A stretch of 25,075 nucleotides of DNA, taken from the IMG/VR virus record IMGVR_UViG_3300017734_000066, positions 1-25,075 of that record; one strand, 5' to 3'. Positions 8,109 through 15,171 of this stretch are shown here, one piece after another. How positions within the stretch are numbered: the stretch's first letter is position 1; each line of letters starts with the position of its first letter. The translations under genes were made by a program, and so were the position numbers. The DNA is from a virus. The notes under the pieces are model-generated. The model did no database searches, was not told the DNA's origin, and was given only the letters and a program-made list of their open reading frames with translations.

Positions 8109-9395
8109 ATGGCACACACACCATTCCACGGTCTGATGCAACCAGGCCAACGCCCGTCAATGCAGTTTCAGCAGCTTAATCAGGCGTATCAGTCCGATCC
8201 GCGGCGCATCCTTGGCCAAGCGCTGATGGGGCAGGGTGCAAGTTCTGCGCCTGTTAGGACGCCCTTACAAGGGCTTGGCAGGCTGTCTAGCGCACTGGTG
8301 GGCGCATACCTACAGCGCAAGGCTGGTGATGCACAAGTCGAGCGTGAGACTGAAATGACAAATCAGATCATGGGAATGCTGGGGCCGAATGTGGCTCCAG
8401 GTGTTCGCGCTGCTGTTGCTGCCAATCCATCAGCGGCTATGCCAGCATTACTGACCGCACAGTTCGCGCCAACAACCACCTCACAAATAACAAACCTAGG
8501 CGACTTTTCAGCGGTTGAAACAACCACGACTAATCCATTGACGGGAGCCACCAGCAGTTCACTTGGCAACCCCGTGCAGCGCCGTGCGCCAGCAAAGCCG
8601 GATGTGTTTAATTTTGTGAATCCGAATGACCCGTCAGACGTACAATCAATTTTAAGCACTGACCCGCAATTTGCCGCAAAAACACAAACCTTGATTGATG
8701 CCGGTTATGTGGAGCGACAAGGCGGTGGCACGTCCGTTTCAGTCAACCCAACCATTGCGATGGGCAACGAACAGCAATCAGAGTTCATGAAAGCCGCTGC
8801 AACGTCAGCAGCCAAACGAATAGAGGACTTGAGTAAACAAGTGCAAAGCGAGTCTGATTTGATCACAAGGCTAAATATTGCCGATCAATTGCTTGAGATT
8901 GGCACCGAAACAGGGCCAATTACCAATATAACGATGCCCATCAGAAACCTTGGAAAGGAATTTGGATTTTTAAACGATGAGCAAATCCGCGATTTAAACA
9001 ACCAACAAGTTTTGACAGCGGCGTTCAACTTTATAATTCCACGCATGAGAGTGGTCGGATCGGGGGCAACATCCGACTTTGAAGCCCGATTGTTTTCAAG
9101 TGCCACTGCTAATATGAGCAACACGCCAGAGGCAAACAAAGCCTTGGTGAAATCAATGCAAGCACTTGTACAGCGTCGAGCAGATATTTTGAAAGCGATG
9201 GAAAAATTCGCCAAGAAAAATAACAGTTTGATTGGATTTGCAGAATTTGCAGATGAGAACGTGCCGCCAGCCTTACAAGCGTACATGACGGACGGAGAGT
9301 ATGACGCGGCTGTTGAAAACGGTGAATTGAAAAACGGGGATTTATATTTCAACGGCATCACCGGCACATTTGAAATTTATGAGGGGGATGCCTAA
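8109..9395 (+). CDS. Internal virion protein (probable ejection protein)
   Basis: 428 residues, starting 3 nt after the previous stop, with GAGG upstream. The N-terminal ~90 residues are Gln/Arg-rich with a region (LSSALVGAYLQRKAGDAQVE) that can form an amphipathic helix. The middle is Thr/Ser/Asn/Pro-rich (TTTNPLTGATSSSLGNP) and could be flexible. Residues ~215-370 are predicted helical and include SEFMKAAATSAAKRIEDL and a block with FIIPRMRVVGSGATSDFEARLF, which I recall from ejection proteins of marine phages. The closing part NGDLYFNGITGTFEIYEGD is a short beta unit. It lies between two other internal virion genes, consistent with a DNA ejectosome. No catalytic motif found. Confidence 0.65.
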   Translation: MAHTPFHGLMQPGQRPSMQFQQLNQAYQSDPRRILGQALMGQGASSAPVRTPLQGLGRLSSALVGAYLQRKAGDAQVERETEMTNQIMGMLGPNVAPGVRAAVAANPSAAMPALLTAQFAPTTTSQITNLGDFSAVETTTTNPLTGATSSSLGNPVQRRAPAKPDVFNFVNPNDPSDVQSILSTDPQFAAKTQTLIDAGYVERQGGGTSVSVNPTIAMGNEQQSEFMKAAATSAAKRIEDLSKQVQSESDLITRLNIADQLLEIGTETGPITNITMPIRNLGKEFGFLNDEQIRDLNNQQVLTAAFNFIIPRMRVVGSGATSDFEARLFSSATANMSNTPEANKALVKSMQALVQRRADILKAMEKFAKKNNSLIGFAEFADENVPPALQAYMTDGEYDAAVENGELKNGDLYFNGITGTFEIYEGDA

Positions 9396-10993
9396 TGCCT
9401 TTACCGCGAGAGTCAAAAACAGCGCCTGTTGGGGAACGCACAACCGGCGATGTTGCAATGGATTTTGGGCGTGCTGCCGCACAAGGTGTTTCGTTTGGAT
9501 TTGCGGATGAGATAGAGGCGGCTGTAAGGGCGGCTTTTGACAGCGGCAAAACATATGCAGAAGTGGTGAAGGATGTCAGAGGCCAAATTGACAGCTTTCG
9601 ACAACGCAACCCAGCCGCTGCCTATGGCACAGAGATAGCTGGTGCAATACTGCCAACTATAGTCGCACAGTTTATTCCTGGGGTAGGTCAAGCTGCAACG
9701 GCTGGCAGAGCAACGCAACTAATGCGTTCCGCTGGCATGGGAGCCGGTAGTCAAAGGGTTGCCAGAGTTGCAGGCACAAGTGGCGCACAAAGCGCGATCT
9801 ATGGCGCAGGGGCGGCTGAAGGCGGTATTGCAGAGCGTTTACCTAGTGCAGCAGCATCAGGCGCAATTGGCGCTGTTGCAGGCCCAGTGGTGGACAAGGT
9901 AGCGCCAGCGATCACGGCAGGGGCGGCTGATCTAATAAAAAAAGGTGTAGCGCTTACACCTGGGCAGGCTGTTGGCGGCTCAAGCCTGCTTGGCACGGCA
10001 TTGCAACGTGCAGAAGAACGTGCGGCTGACACTGTGCCACTTTTGGGTGACGCAATTAGGGGCGCATTTGACCGCGCAACGGCTGGCTTCAATCGCGCTG
10101 CGGTTACGGAAGCGCTTGCGCCACTTCAAACAAAAGTGCCAAAAAATCTTGAAGGCAAAGAACTAATTGGCTACGGCCAGCGGCTGATAAGCAACGCTTA
10201 CAACGCTACCTTGAGCAAAATGAAAATAGAAAATGTAATGCCTCTTGCATCAGAAATGGACACCATAACTAAAGATTTATCAGACGACATTGCAAAAGAC
10301 GTTCAAGGCCGCGTTTCCCGCTACATTACCAAAAAATTTAAAAACGGCGGTATGTCTGGGCAAGATATCAAAAAAGCCCAAACACTTTTGCGTAAAGATA
10401 TTTTGCGTTTGCGCCGTGAGGGCAGTGAAATTGGAGCGCGTAAAGCTGATGCGCTCGAAGATATTCGCAACGTATTCAGTGCAGAGTTGCAAAAAGCAAA
10501 CCCGGTTCAAGGCCCAAAACTAAACCAAATTGATAAAGCCTATGGTCAGTTTGAGATTGTGCGAAACGCAGAACTGCGCCGCAAAACCAGTGAAGGGTTT
10601 TTACCCGGTGATTTGCTGCAATCGGTGGCAAAAGGCGATGTCACAAAGAGGCAGTCAAAATTTACTGCTGGGGAAGCCCGGATGCAAAACCTTGCGCGTG
10701 AGGCTCAACAAGTAATGGGCAACAAGACGCCAGACAGCGGCACAGCGGCAAGATTGATGTCACCCACTGGTATGGGTGTAGCGTCAGCGGGCGGTGGTGC
10801 TTTATCACAAGCAGATCCTATAACCATAGGGGCGACTTTAGCCTCGCCAGCGGCATACTCCACATTTGGCGTGCCAATCGCCAGAAACGTTGTGGCTGGA
10901 TCAGGTCGTGCCTTGAGGGCAGCGGTGCCGGTAGCAGCGGCAAACACGACAGAGCTTAGTCGTCAGGCTTTAGCTGATCTTTTGCGGCGATAA
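9395..10993 (+). CDS. Internal virion protein (probable DNA-ejection protein)
   Basis: 532 residues, ATG at 9395 overlapping the upstream stop, GAGGGGG about 8 nt before. The N-terminal half is Ala/Gly-rich and could insert in membranes: AAAQGVSFGFADEIEAAVRA, AAYGTEIAGAILPTIVAQF, ASGAIGAVAGPVVDKVAPAI. The phrase GVALTPGQAVGG followed by RAEERAADTVPLLGDAI is one I associate with large internal proteins of marine phages. Residues ~240-430 are charged helices (VQGRVSRYITKKFKNGGMSG, DILRLRREGSEIGARKADAL). The C-terminus is again Ala/Gly-rich. This matches proteins that leave the capsid during infection to form a channel across the periplasm. No lytic transglycosylase motif is visible. Confidence 0.65.
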   Translation: MPLPRESKTAPVGERTTGDVAMDFGRAAAQGVSFGFADEIEAAVRAAFDSGKTYAEVVKDVRGQIDSFRQRNPAAAYGTEIAGAILPTIVAQFIPGVGQAATAGRATQLMRSAGMGAGSQRVARVAGTSGAQSAIYGAGAAEGGIAERLPSAAASGAIGAVAGPVVDKVAPAITAGAADLIKKGVALTPGQAVGGSSLLGTALQRAEERAADTVPLLGDAIRGAFDRATAGFNRAAVTEALAPLQTKVPKNLEGKELIGYGQRLISNAYNATLSKMKIENVMPLASEMDTITKDLSDDIAKDVQGRVSRYITKKFKNGGMSGQDIKKAQTLLRKDILRLRREGSEIGARKADALEDIRNVFSAELQKANPVQGPKLNQIDKAYGQFEIVRNAELRRKTSEGFLPGDLLQSVAKGDVTKRQSKFTAGEARMQNLAREAQQVMGNKTPDSGTAARLMSPTGMGVASAGGGALSQADPITIGATLASPAAYSTFGVPIARNVVAGSGRALRAAVPVAAANTTELSRQALADLLRR

Positions 10994-11314
10994 GTGGCCC
11001 AGAAAAAGCTGGAGAGGTCGAGCGAGTTTGAGCGCTACGATCTCGACAATGACGGCGTGGTCACTGACGCAGAAATTGAACGCGCCCGTGAAATCCGTGA
11101 GACAGAAGACAAGAGCCGCAAGCACCTGGCACAGCTACGCCTAGCACGCTACGCGCTCATAGGCATGGGCGTTTATACAGTCCTGCTGTTTATGCCGTTC
11201 ATACCAGACGCACGCATCAAACTACTAAGTGAGGTCAGCCCACTGCTCTACATCAGCTTGTCTGGTGTGGTGGGTGCCTACATGGGCTTCACGCAAATGG
11301 GGGATAAGAAATGA
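10994..11314 (+). CDS. EF-hand protein with two membrane helices
   Basis: 106 residues from a GTG that follows the previous stop directly. Residues 16-27 (DLDNDGVVTDAE) form a textbook 12-residue EF-hand loop, with acidic ligands at positions 1, 3, 5 and 12 and Gly at 6, flanked by charged helices (SSEFERY and IERAREIRE). Two hydrophobic segments follow, roughly residues 53-70 (YALIGMGVYTVLLFMPFI) and 84-99 (LLYISLSGVVGAYMGF). Only one EF-hand is seen, so pairing would need a dimer. It is the first gene of the lysis cassette and the next start overlaps its stop (ATGA). Related small EF-hand/TM proteins occur near holins in marine phages; a calcium-dependent role in lysis timing is a guess. 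Confidence 0.7.
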   Translation: MAQKKLERSSEFERYDLDNDGVVTDAEIERAREIRETEDKSRKHLAQLRLARYALIGMGVYTVLLFMPFIPDARIKLLSEVSPLLYISLSGVVGAYMGFTQMGDKK

Positions 11315-11706
11315 TCCAAGCATTGATAGGGCCGGTCACCGGCTTGCTGGATAAGTTCATTGAGGACAAAGACCAGAAAGCGAAGCTGGCGCATGAAGTC
11401 GCCACGATGGCACAGAACCACGCTCAAGAGTTGGCCAAGGGCCAGCTTGAAATCAACAAGGCTGAAGCACAGCACCGCAGCATCTTTGTCGCTGGCTGGC
11501 GTCCTTTCGTGGGCTGGACATGCGGCATTGCCTTGGCTTGGCATTTCGTGCTGGCACCCCTGACCATGTTTGTGTGCGCCTACATCGGCGTCACGATCCC
11601 GGATCTGCCCACCTTTGATATGTCGTCATTGCTTACCGTTCTAATGGGCATGCTGGGCCTTGGTGGACTACGCACGTTTGAAAAGGCCAAGGGCATCGCG
11701 AAATGA
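11311..11706 (+). CDS. Holin, three-TM (GTA/HolinT3-type)
   Basis: 131 residues, starting in an ATGA overlap with GGGGATAAGAA upstream. The N-terminal ~55 residues are an amphipathic charged helix (KAKLAHEVATMAQNHAQELAKGQLEINKAEA). Then comes the family's signature AGWRPFVGWTCGIALAWHF leading into hydrophobic segments at about residues 62-93 and again at ~105-120 (SSLLTVLMGMLGLGGLRTFEK). This arrangement matches the holin family known from gene transfer agents and alphaproteobacterial phages. Holins form inner-membrane lesions that release endolysin at a set time. The lysozyme gene follows directly with a start overlapping the holin stop, supporting a holin-endolysin pair. Confidence 0.85.
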   Translation: MIQALIGPVTGLLDKFIEDKDQKAKLAHEVATMAQNHAQELAKGQLEINKAEAQHRSIFVAGWRPFVGWTCGIALAWHFVLAPLTMFVCAYIGVTIPDLPTFDMSSLLTVLMGMLGLGGLRTFEKAKGIAK

Positions 11707-12152
11707 ACAAAGATAAACTGCGCGAAGAACTTGCAGAAGATGAAGGGTGCAAGTTTGAAATCTATCTTGACCACCTTGGTTTGCCTACATTTGGCATTGG
11801 CCATTTAGTCAAAGAAGACGACCCAGAACATGGCCAGCCGGTTGGCACACCTGTTGAAGATGAGCGAGTGCGTCAGGTTTTTGCCCTTGACCTTGCTGTC
11901 ACCATTGAAGACTGCCGCGCATTGTATGACAACTTTGATGAACTGCCAGAGGACTGCCAATTGATCATCGCAAATATGATGTTCAACATGGGTCGGCCAC
12001 GCCTTTCAAAATTTGTTGGCATGAAGCGCGAGGTTGATGCACGCCGGTTTGACGCAGCGGCTGACGAGATGGTCGATTCGCGTTGGCATGATCAGGTGCC
12101 AAATCGGGCGAAAAGGTTGGTCAAGCGCATGAGGGCATTGGCGCATGGCTAG
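11703..12152 (+). CDS. Endolysin, T4-type lysozyme (glycoside hydrolase family 24)
   Basis: 149 residues. The catalytic triad of T4 lysozyme is preserved in order and spacing: Glu14 (in EDEG), Asp23 (in IYLDHLG) and Thr29 (in LPTFGIGH), corresponding to E11, D20 and T26 of T4. The C-terminal half has NMMFNMGRPRLSKFVGM and the SRWHDQVPNRAKRLV block typical of the second lobe. The enzyme cuts the MurNAc-GlcNAc bond of peptidoglycan. It has no signal peptide or SAR segment, so export should depend on the upstream holin. It is slightly shorter than T4 lysozyme (164 residues). I found no Rz/Rz1 spanin gene in the neighbourhood. Confidence 0.93.
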   Translation: MNKDKLREELAEDEGCKFEIYLDHLGLPTFGIGHLVKEDDPEHGQPVGTPVEDERVRQVFALDLAVTIEDCRALYDNFDELPEDCQLIIANMMFNMGRPRLSKFVGMKREVDARRFDAAADEMVDSRWHDQVPNRAKRLVKRMRALAHG

Positions 12153-12402
12153 GGCAGCGCCGTCAAAGGGCAAGGCCAAGGTCAAGGTCACTGCCACCGG
12201 CAAGCGGGTCAGCTATGGCCAAGCTGGCAAGGCGAAGGGTGGTGGCCCACGGGTGCGCCCTGGCACATCGAAGGGCGACAGCTACTGCGCCCGATCAGCC
12301 GGTCAGATGAAGAAACATCCGAAAGCAGCAAAGAATCCTAATAGCCCGTTGAGGCTATCGCGCAAGCGCTGGAAATGCGCTGGCAAAAAATCACGCCGTT
12401 AA
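12145..12402 (+). CDS. Small basic protein, Gly/Lys-rich
   Basis: 85 residues, ATG overlapping the lysozyme stop by 8 nt. The protein is very basic: AKVKVTATGKRVSYGQAGKA, then GGGPRVRPGTSKGDSYCARS, MKKHPKAAKNPNSPLRLSRK and WKCAGKKSRR. Two Cys could bind a metal or form a disulphide. The 'RVRPGTxKGDxYCARSAGxMKK...NSPLxLSRKxWKC' string recurs in small proteins of marine phages; I do not know a function. It begins a run of four short basic proteins that close the late operon. Such proteins could be DNA-condensing virion components. That role is inferred only from charge and position. Confidence 0.65.
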   Translation: MARAAPSKGKAKVKVTATGKRVSYGQAGKAKGGGPRVRPGTSKGDSYCARSAGQMKKHPKAAKNPNSPLRLSRKRWKCAGKKSRR

Positions 12403-12415
12403 AAGGAGAAATGCA

Positions 12416-12541
12416 ATGCCAAGGGGTAAAGGAACTTACGGTAGCAAGGTTGGCCGTCCGAAGAAAAAGAAGCCGATGAAAGTTGCGGCTAAGAAAAAAA
12501 TAGGTGGCCGCATGGGTGGTCGAAGCCTACGCAGGGTGTAG
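12416..12541 (+). CDS. 41-aa basic protein
   Basis: 41 residues starting at ATG 12416, 9 nt after AAGGAG (12402-12407). An out-of-frame ATG at 12411 is closer but leads to no conserved product. The sequence begins MPRGKGTYGSKVGRPKKKKP and ends in GGRMGGRSLRRV. The opening 'MPxGKGTYGSKxGRPxKK' is a recurring start of tiny proteins in marine phages. Over 40 percent of residues are Lys, Arg or Gly, and there is no hydrophobic core, so it is probably disordered and may bind nucleic acid. Function unknown. Confidence 0.6.
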   Translation: MPRGKGTYGSKVGRPKKKKPMKVAAKKKIGGRMGGRSLRRV

Positions 12542-12544
12542 GTC

Positions 12545-12721
12545 ATGGCACCGCGCAAAAAATCGTCCGGTCCAAAGCCAACCAACCCCAAGCTGTACTC
12601 AAACGTAAAGGCTGCTGCCAAGCGCAAGTTTGATGTTTATCCGTCTGCTTATGCCAATGCTTGGCTGGTGCGTGAGTACAAAAAGCGAGGTGGCAAATAC
12701 AGCGGGAAAAAACCGTCATGA
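12545..12721 (+). CDS. 58-aa basic protein with VYPSAYANAW motif
   Basis: 58 residues from ATG 12545, three bases after the previous stop, ending at a TGA that overlaps the next ATG (ATGA). Key phrase: AAAKRKFDVYPSAYANAWLV followed by REYKKRGGKYSG. This 'KxKFxVYPSAYANxW...YKxxGGxY' pattern is shared by small proteins of many phages and, as I recall, some large DNA viruses, under a domain of unknown function. The N-terminus is a Lys/Pro-rich tail (MAPRKKSSGPKPTNP). It is the middle part of the small basic cluster. Function unknown. Confidence 0.65.
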   Translation: MAPRKKSSGPKPTNPKLYSNVKAAAKRKFDVYPSAYANAWLVREYKKRGGKYSGKKPS

Positions 12722-12981
12722 GCCTGACCAAATGGTTCAAAGAAGACTGGGTTGATATCAGCGCACCAAAGAAGGGTGGCGGTTACAAAAAGTGTGGCCG
12801 CACCTCTTCAGAACGTGGCAAGCGTGGCTATCCCAAGTGTGTGCCAGCCGCAAAGGCAGGGCGCATGAGCAAGTCGCAGGTGCGGTCAGCGGTGCAGCGC
12901 AAGCGGTCAAAAAAGCAGGGCGTGGGTGGCAAGCCGACCAATGTGGCGACCTTTGCAAACAGGCGCAAAGCACGGGCTTAA
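12718..12981 (+). CDS. 87-aa basic protein, conserved viral DUF family
   Basis: 87 residues starting in an ATGA overlap. The pattern WFKEDWVDISAPKKGGGYKK, CGR, KRGYPKCVPAAKAGRMSKSQ and AVQRKRSKKQGVGGKPTNVA matches a small viral family of unknown function, one of the DUF5872/DUF6321 kind; I am not sure which number applies. Two Cys (CGR and KCV) lie in the conserved core. It is the last gene before attP: the arm repeats begin three bases after its stop codon. Nothing in it indicates integration; its charge suggests binding of DNA or RNA. Confidence 0.65.
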   Translation: MSLTKWFKEDWVDISAPKKGGGYKKCGRTSSERGKRGYPKCVPAAKAGRMSKSQVRSAVQRKRSKKQGVGGKPTNVATFANRRKARA

Positions 12982-12984
12982 ATC

Positions 12985-13017
12985 CAGTCCAGTTTCAGTC
13001 CAGTTTCAGTCCAGTTT
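12985..13017 (+). repeat. Left integrase arm-type repeats (3 x 11 bp)
   Basis: Three perfect head-to-tail copies of CAGTCCAGTTT lie at 12985-12995, 12996-13006 and 13007-13017. The same unit occurs twice more, in the same orientation, at 13216-13237 on the other side of the tRNA-like core. Short tandem sites on both sides of an attachment core next to an integrase gene are the expected layout of arm-type sites bound by the N-terminal domain of a tyrosine integrase. The 11-bp period puts each site on the same face of the DNA helix, give or take a small twist. Confidence 0.8.
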
Positions 13018-13097
13018 TCTGGCTACCAACCCCAGCCAGCATTTCCCAAAATGCCCCAGAAACAGCCAATTTTGTTGGTCAAAAACCGGTAAAATCG

Positions 13098-13145
<48 letters not shown>

Positions 13146-13175
13146 TCCCCAAACCCAAGCATAGCTTCAAAAACA

Positions 13176-13211
13176 AGCCCTCGGCCAAAACCGGCTGGGG
13201 GCTGTTTTTTT
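13176..13211 (+). terminator. Rho-independent terminator between attP core and right arm
   Basis: An 11-bp stem (AGCCCTCGGCC pairing with GGCTGGGGGCT, two G-T pairs) encloses the loop AAAACC, and is followed by G and seven Ts at 13205-13211. It should stop the long late transcript after it has crossed the attP core and before the integrase gene. On the other strand the stem is followed by TGTTTTTG, so it may also act weakly against leftward transcription. Confidence 0.85.
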
Positions 13212-13215
13212 GTGT

Positions 13216-13237
13216 CAGTCCAGTTTCAGTCCAGTTT
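13216..13237 (+). repeat. Right integrase arm-type repeats (2 x 11 bp)
   Basis: Two perfect tandem copies of CAGTCCAGTTT (13216-13226 and 13227-13237), in the same orientation as the three copies on the left of the core. The distance from the core end to the first copy is about 70 bp, compared with about 80 bp between the left array and the core. This gives attP a nearly symmetric P-core-P' plan. Confidence 0.8.
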
Positions 13238-13303
13238 TATTTGCAGTGCTTGTCCTTTTCCGTTAAACTGCTCTTAGTTAAACATCAAAATGGGAGCAAA
13301 TTG

Positions 13304-14449
13304 ATGAAGGATTTACCAGTTAGGTTTCGTGCCGACAACAACTGCTATTGCATCAATGCAAGCCGCGTAGGTCGAAGTGACAAGTATGGTAGTTTCGCCA
13401 CAAAGGATGAGGCGTTAGCAGAAGCGGAAATGCTAAAGGCCAAGTTCCTTACGGGCATGATCGCCCAGCCCGTGAAAGTCAAAAGTTGCGCTGACGCTGC
13501 TGCCGCATTTTTAAAATCACAAACAGACCGTGTTGATGATCAGGAAATTGCATTGTCGCATTATAAAGAAATGAAACGCGGTTTGGATTTTGCGTTAGCC
13601 ATTCGCATTGATGGCAAGATGTTTAGCAAGCACGCTCTGGACAAGCTGGTCACAAAAGCAAACAAAGATGGATTGGCCCGCGCTTTCAAGCGCGCAATTA
13701 AAAGCGAAAACAAAAGCAAATCGACTGCGGAAAAACGTATCAAGTCGTTAAAGGCGTTTTTGAATTATTGTCAGGCAAGAGGGTGGATTGACATCAACCC
13801 GCTGGACAAAGTGTCTTTTGGTTTATCAACAGAAATTGCAGATCGTGCGCCTAGAATACAGCCGCATGCTGTCCAGCAACTTGTGACAAAAGGCTTGGAT
13901 GGTGAGACATTGACGAGCCGCGCTATGGTGCTGACAGCGTTGTCATCTGGCATCCGTCAGGGTGAACTGCGTGCGCTACCGTGGCGCTGTGTTGATTTCA
14001 AAGAAAACACAGTGCGAATCAAGCAAGCTGTAAAGACAGAAACCAGTGAACTTGGTAAGCCAAAAACGAAGCGCGGTTTCCGCACCATTCCTGTGCCAAG
14101 CGAAGCCATGCAAATATTGCGTGAACTAAAAATGCAAAGTCGCCACACAGGCGATGACGATCTGGTGTTCGCCACAGCCGCTGGTTTTCCAAAGCAGAAA
14201 AAAACACTGCGTGAATTGATTGAACGCGCATCAAAGCGCGCCGGTATTGAGCGCATGGTCTGGAGTGACATGAGACACTTTTTTGCAAGTGTTCAGTTGT
14301 CGGCCTTGGGTGAAGACTGGGCAGAGGTAGCGGGGTTAATGGGCCACAGCAATCCGTCATTCACTTACCGTCAATACGGCCATTATACCAAGAACAAGGC
14401 AAAACAAGAAAAGGCGCGGTCTGCCACTGGCAGTGCAATATTCGGATAA
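13304..14449 (+). CDS. int: Tyrosine recombinase (phage integrase)
   Basis: 381 residues from ATG 13304, with GGGAG eight bases upstream. The frame is open further back to 12926, but that stretch is attP sequence. The N-terminal ~60 residues (RFRADNNCYCINASRVGRSD and KDEALAEAEMLKAKF) form an AP2-like arm-binding domain. Residues ~65-175 form the SAM-like core-binding domain. The catalytic domain has Arg218 (SSGIRQGEL), a beta-hairpin Lys in KTKRGFRTIPVP, Arg324-His325 (SDMRH), Gly-His348 (MGHSNPS) and the nucleophile Tyr358 (RQYGHY). The residue three before Arg324, usually His in HxxR, is Ser321. It should integrate at tRNA-Asp using the adjacent attP. The 3' end faces the leftward operon across a shared hairpin. 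Confidence 0.93.
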   Translation: MKDLPVRFRADNNCYCINASRVGRSDKYGSFATKDEALAEAEMLKAKFLTGMIAQPVKVKSCADAAAAFLKSQTDRVDDQEIALSHYKEMKRGLDFALAIRIDGKMFSKHALDKLVTKANKDGLARAFKRAIKSENKSKSTAEKRIKSLKAFLNYCQARGWIDINPLDKVSFGLSTEIADRAPRIQPHAVQQLVTKGLDGETLTSRAMVLTALSSGIRQGELRALPWRCVDFKENTVRIKQAVKTETSELGKPKTKRGFRTIPVPSEAMQILRELKMQSRHTGDDDLVFATAAGFPKQKKTLRELIERASKRAGIERMVWSDMRHFFASVQLSALGEDWAEVAGLMGHSNPSFTYRQYGHYTKNKAKQEKARSATGSAIFG

Positions 14450-14454
14450 AAGAA

Positions 14455-14474
14455 AGGGGCGCTAGTGCGCCCCT
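14455..14474 (-). terminator. Hairpin terminator of the leftward operon
   Basis: A perfect 8-bp stem, AGGGGCGC and GCGCCCCT, encloses the loop TAGT. Read on the - strand it is followed by TTTCTTTTAT, a T-rich tail suitable for a rho-independent terminator. On the + strand it follows the integrase stop by 5 nt but has no T run (CTCATC), so it should act mainly on leftward transcripts. The stop codon of the 52-aa leftward gene lies in the loop. Confidence 0.7.
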
Positions 14475-14620
14475 CTCATCACATCCCAAATTCTTTGCGC
14501 CCAGTTCCTGGGCGGCGGCTCAATGCTCACCGCTTGGCGTCTTGCTGCCCATATACGTTTCATCCTTTTACTCTGCGCGGCACGCTTTTCAGGCGTCCAT
14601 GCTGCTTTGTGTTTGTTCAT
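14462..14620 (-). CDS. 52-aa basic phage protein
   Basis: 52 residues, start ATG at 14620 with AGGTGGG just upstream, stop TAG in the loop of the terminator hairpin. It overlaps the end of the Xis-like gene by 32 nt in another frame. The N-terminus NKHKAAWTPEKRAAQSKRMK followed by RIWAARRQA is a recurring phage motif ('WTPEKRAAQSxRMxxxWAxRR'), often seen in short proteins or at the tail of HTH proteins. The C-terminal half (EPPPRNWAQRIWDVMRGAH) is unremarkable. It is probably a nucleic-acid-associated accessory protein; no function known to me. Confidence 0.6.
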   Translation of the reverse strand: MNKHKAAWTPEKRAAQSKRMKRIWAARRQAVSIEPPPRNWAQRIWDVMRGAH

Positions 14621-14801
14621 CAATCCCACCTAATTTCACAATTTCAGAACGCGGTATGAACCACCGTGAACCATCTTGAATAGCCGCGATCTGGCCATCC
14701 TTGATCCAGCGCCTGACGCGCTTGCGGCTGGCCTCACTGTAGCCTTCACCGAATAGTGCATCACACGCCTCTCTGACCGTCAGTAGCGCCTGCCTAGCCA
14801 T
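14589..14801 (-). CDS. Excisionase-like MerR/HTH_17-type DNA-binding protein
   Basis: 70 residues from the ATG at 14801; the frame is open further upstream, but there it only shadows the proline-rich gene. The sequence LLTVREACDALFGEGYSEAS, RKRVRRWIKDGQIAAI and GSRWFIPRSEI is a winged helix-turn-helix of the excisionase (HTH_17) kind: recognition helix, a turn of the form 'dGqI.A', then a 'g..wfIPrsEi' wing. It lies convergently next to the integrase gene and near attP, so a recombination-directionality role (Xis) is likely. A general transcription-factor role is the main alternative. It overlaps the upstream gene by 8 nt and is co-transcribed with Erf. Confidence 0.75.
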   Translation of the reverse strand: MARQALLTVREACDALFGEGYSEASRKRVRRWIKDGQIAAIQDGSRWFIPRSEIVKLGGIDEQTQSSMDA

Positions 14802-15171
14802 TCTTTGCAGCCTCATAGCCAGCCGGTGGCGGCGGTGCATCAGGCACACTTGTATGCGGCGGCGGTGCCGGTGGTGGGGGCGGCGGCGGTGCATACACAG
14901 GGGCAGGGACAGCAGCTTGCTGTCGCGGGGCACCGTCATTGAGCCAGAGCCGTGATCTGGCCACACGGTGAAATGTGTCACCAATCTTCACTTGTATCTC
15001 CAGACCAGGCTGCTGCTTGAAATCGTCCTTGGTGGCTTGATAATAGGCGTCCAGACGTGCCTTCAGATCAGGGTCACTGATGTTGAACCAGAAACTGATG
15101 CTTAAATTGTCGTCAATCTCGACGCCTCGCACCAACTGAATCTTGCCAGCTTTGTATTCAGGTTGTGCCAT
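14794..15171 (-). CDS. Recombination-cassette protein with proline-rich tail
   Basis: 125 residues from ATG 15171 with AAGGA upstream; the longer frame to 15207 would lie inside the erf gene. Residues 1-80 form a globular domain (GKIQLVRGVEIDDNLSISFW, DPDLKARLDAYYQATKDDF, IQVKIGDTFHRVARSRLWLN). Residues ~88-125 are strongly proline-rich, including a run of seven Pro, and end GYEAAKNG. A compact domain plus a disordered tail right after an annealase suggests an SSB-like or annealase-partner protein, but I see no clear OB-fold signature and do not recognise the family. The proline tail may be a protein-protein contact. Confidence 0.6.
   Translation of the reverse strand: MAQPEYKAGKIQLVRGVEIDDNLSISFWFNISDPDLKARLDAYYQATKDDFKQQPGLEIQVKIGDTFHRVARSRLWLNDGAPRQQAAVPAPVYAPPPPPPPAPPPHTSVPDAPPPPAGYEAAKNG

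Noticed and set aside
14802-14984. N-terminal extension of the Xis-like protein
   Set aside because: The extension is His/Arg-rich because it is the proline-codon region of the overlapping gene read in another frame; the HTH begins at the ATG at 14801.
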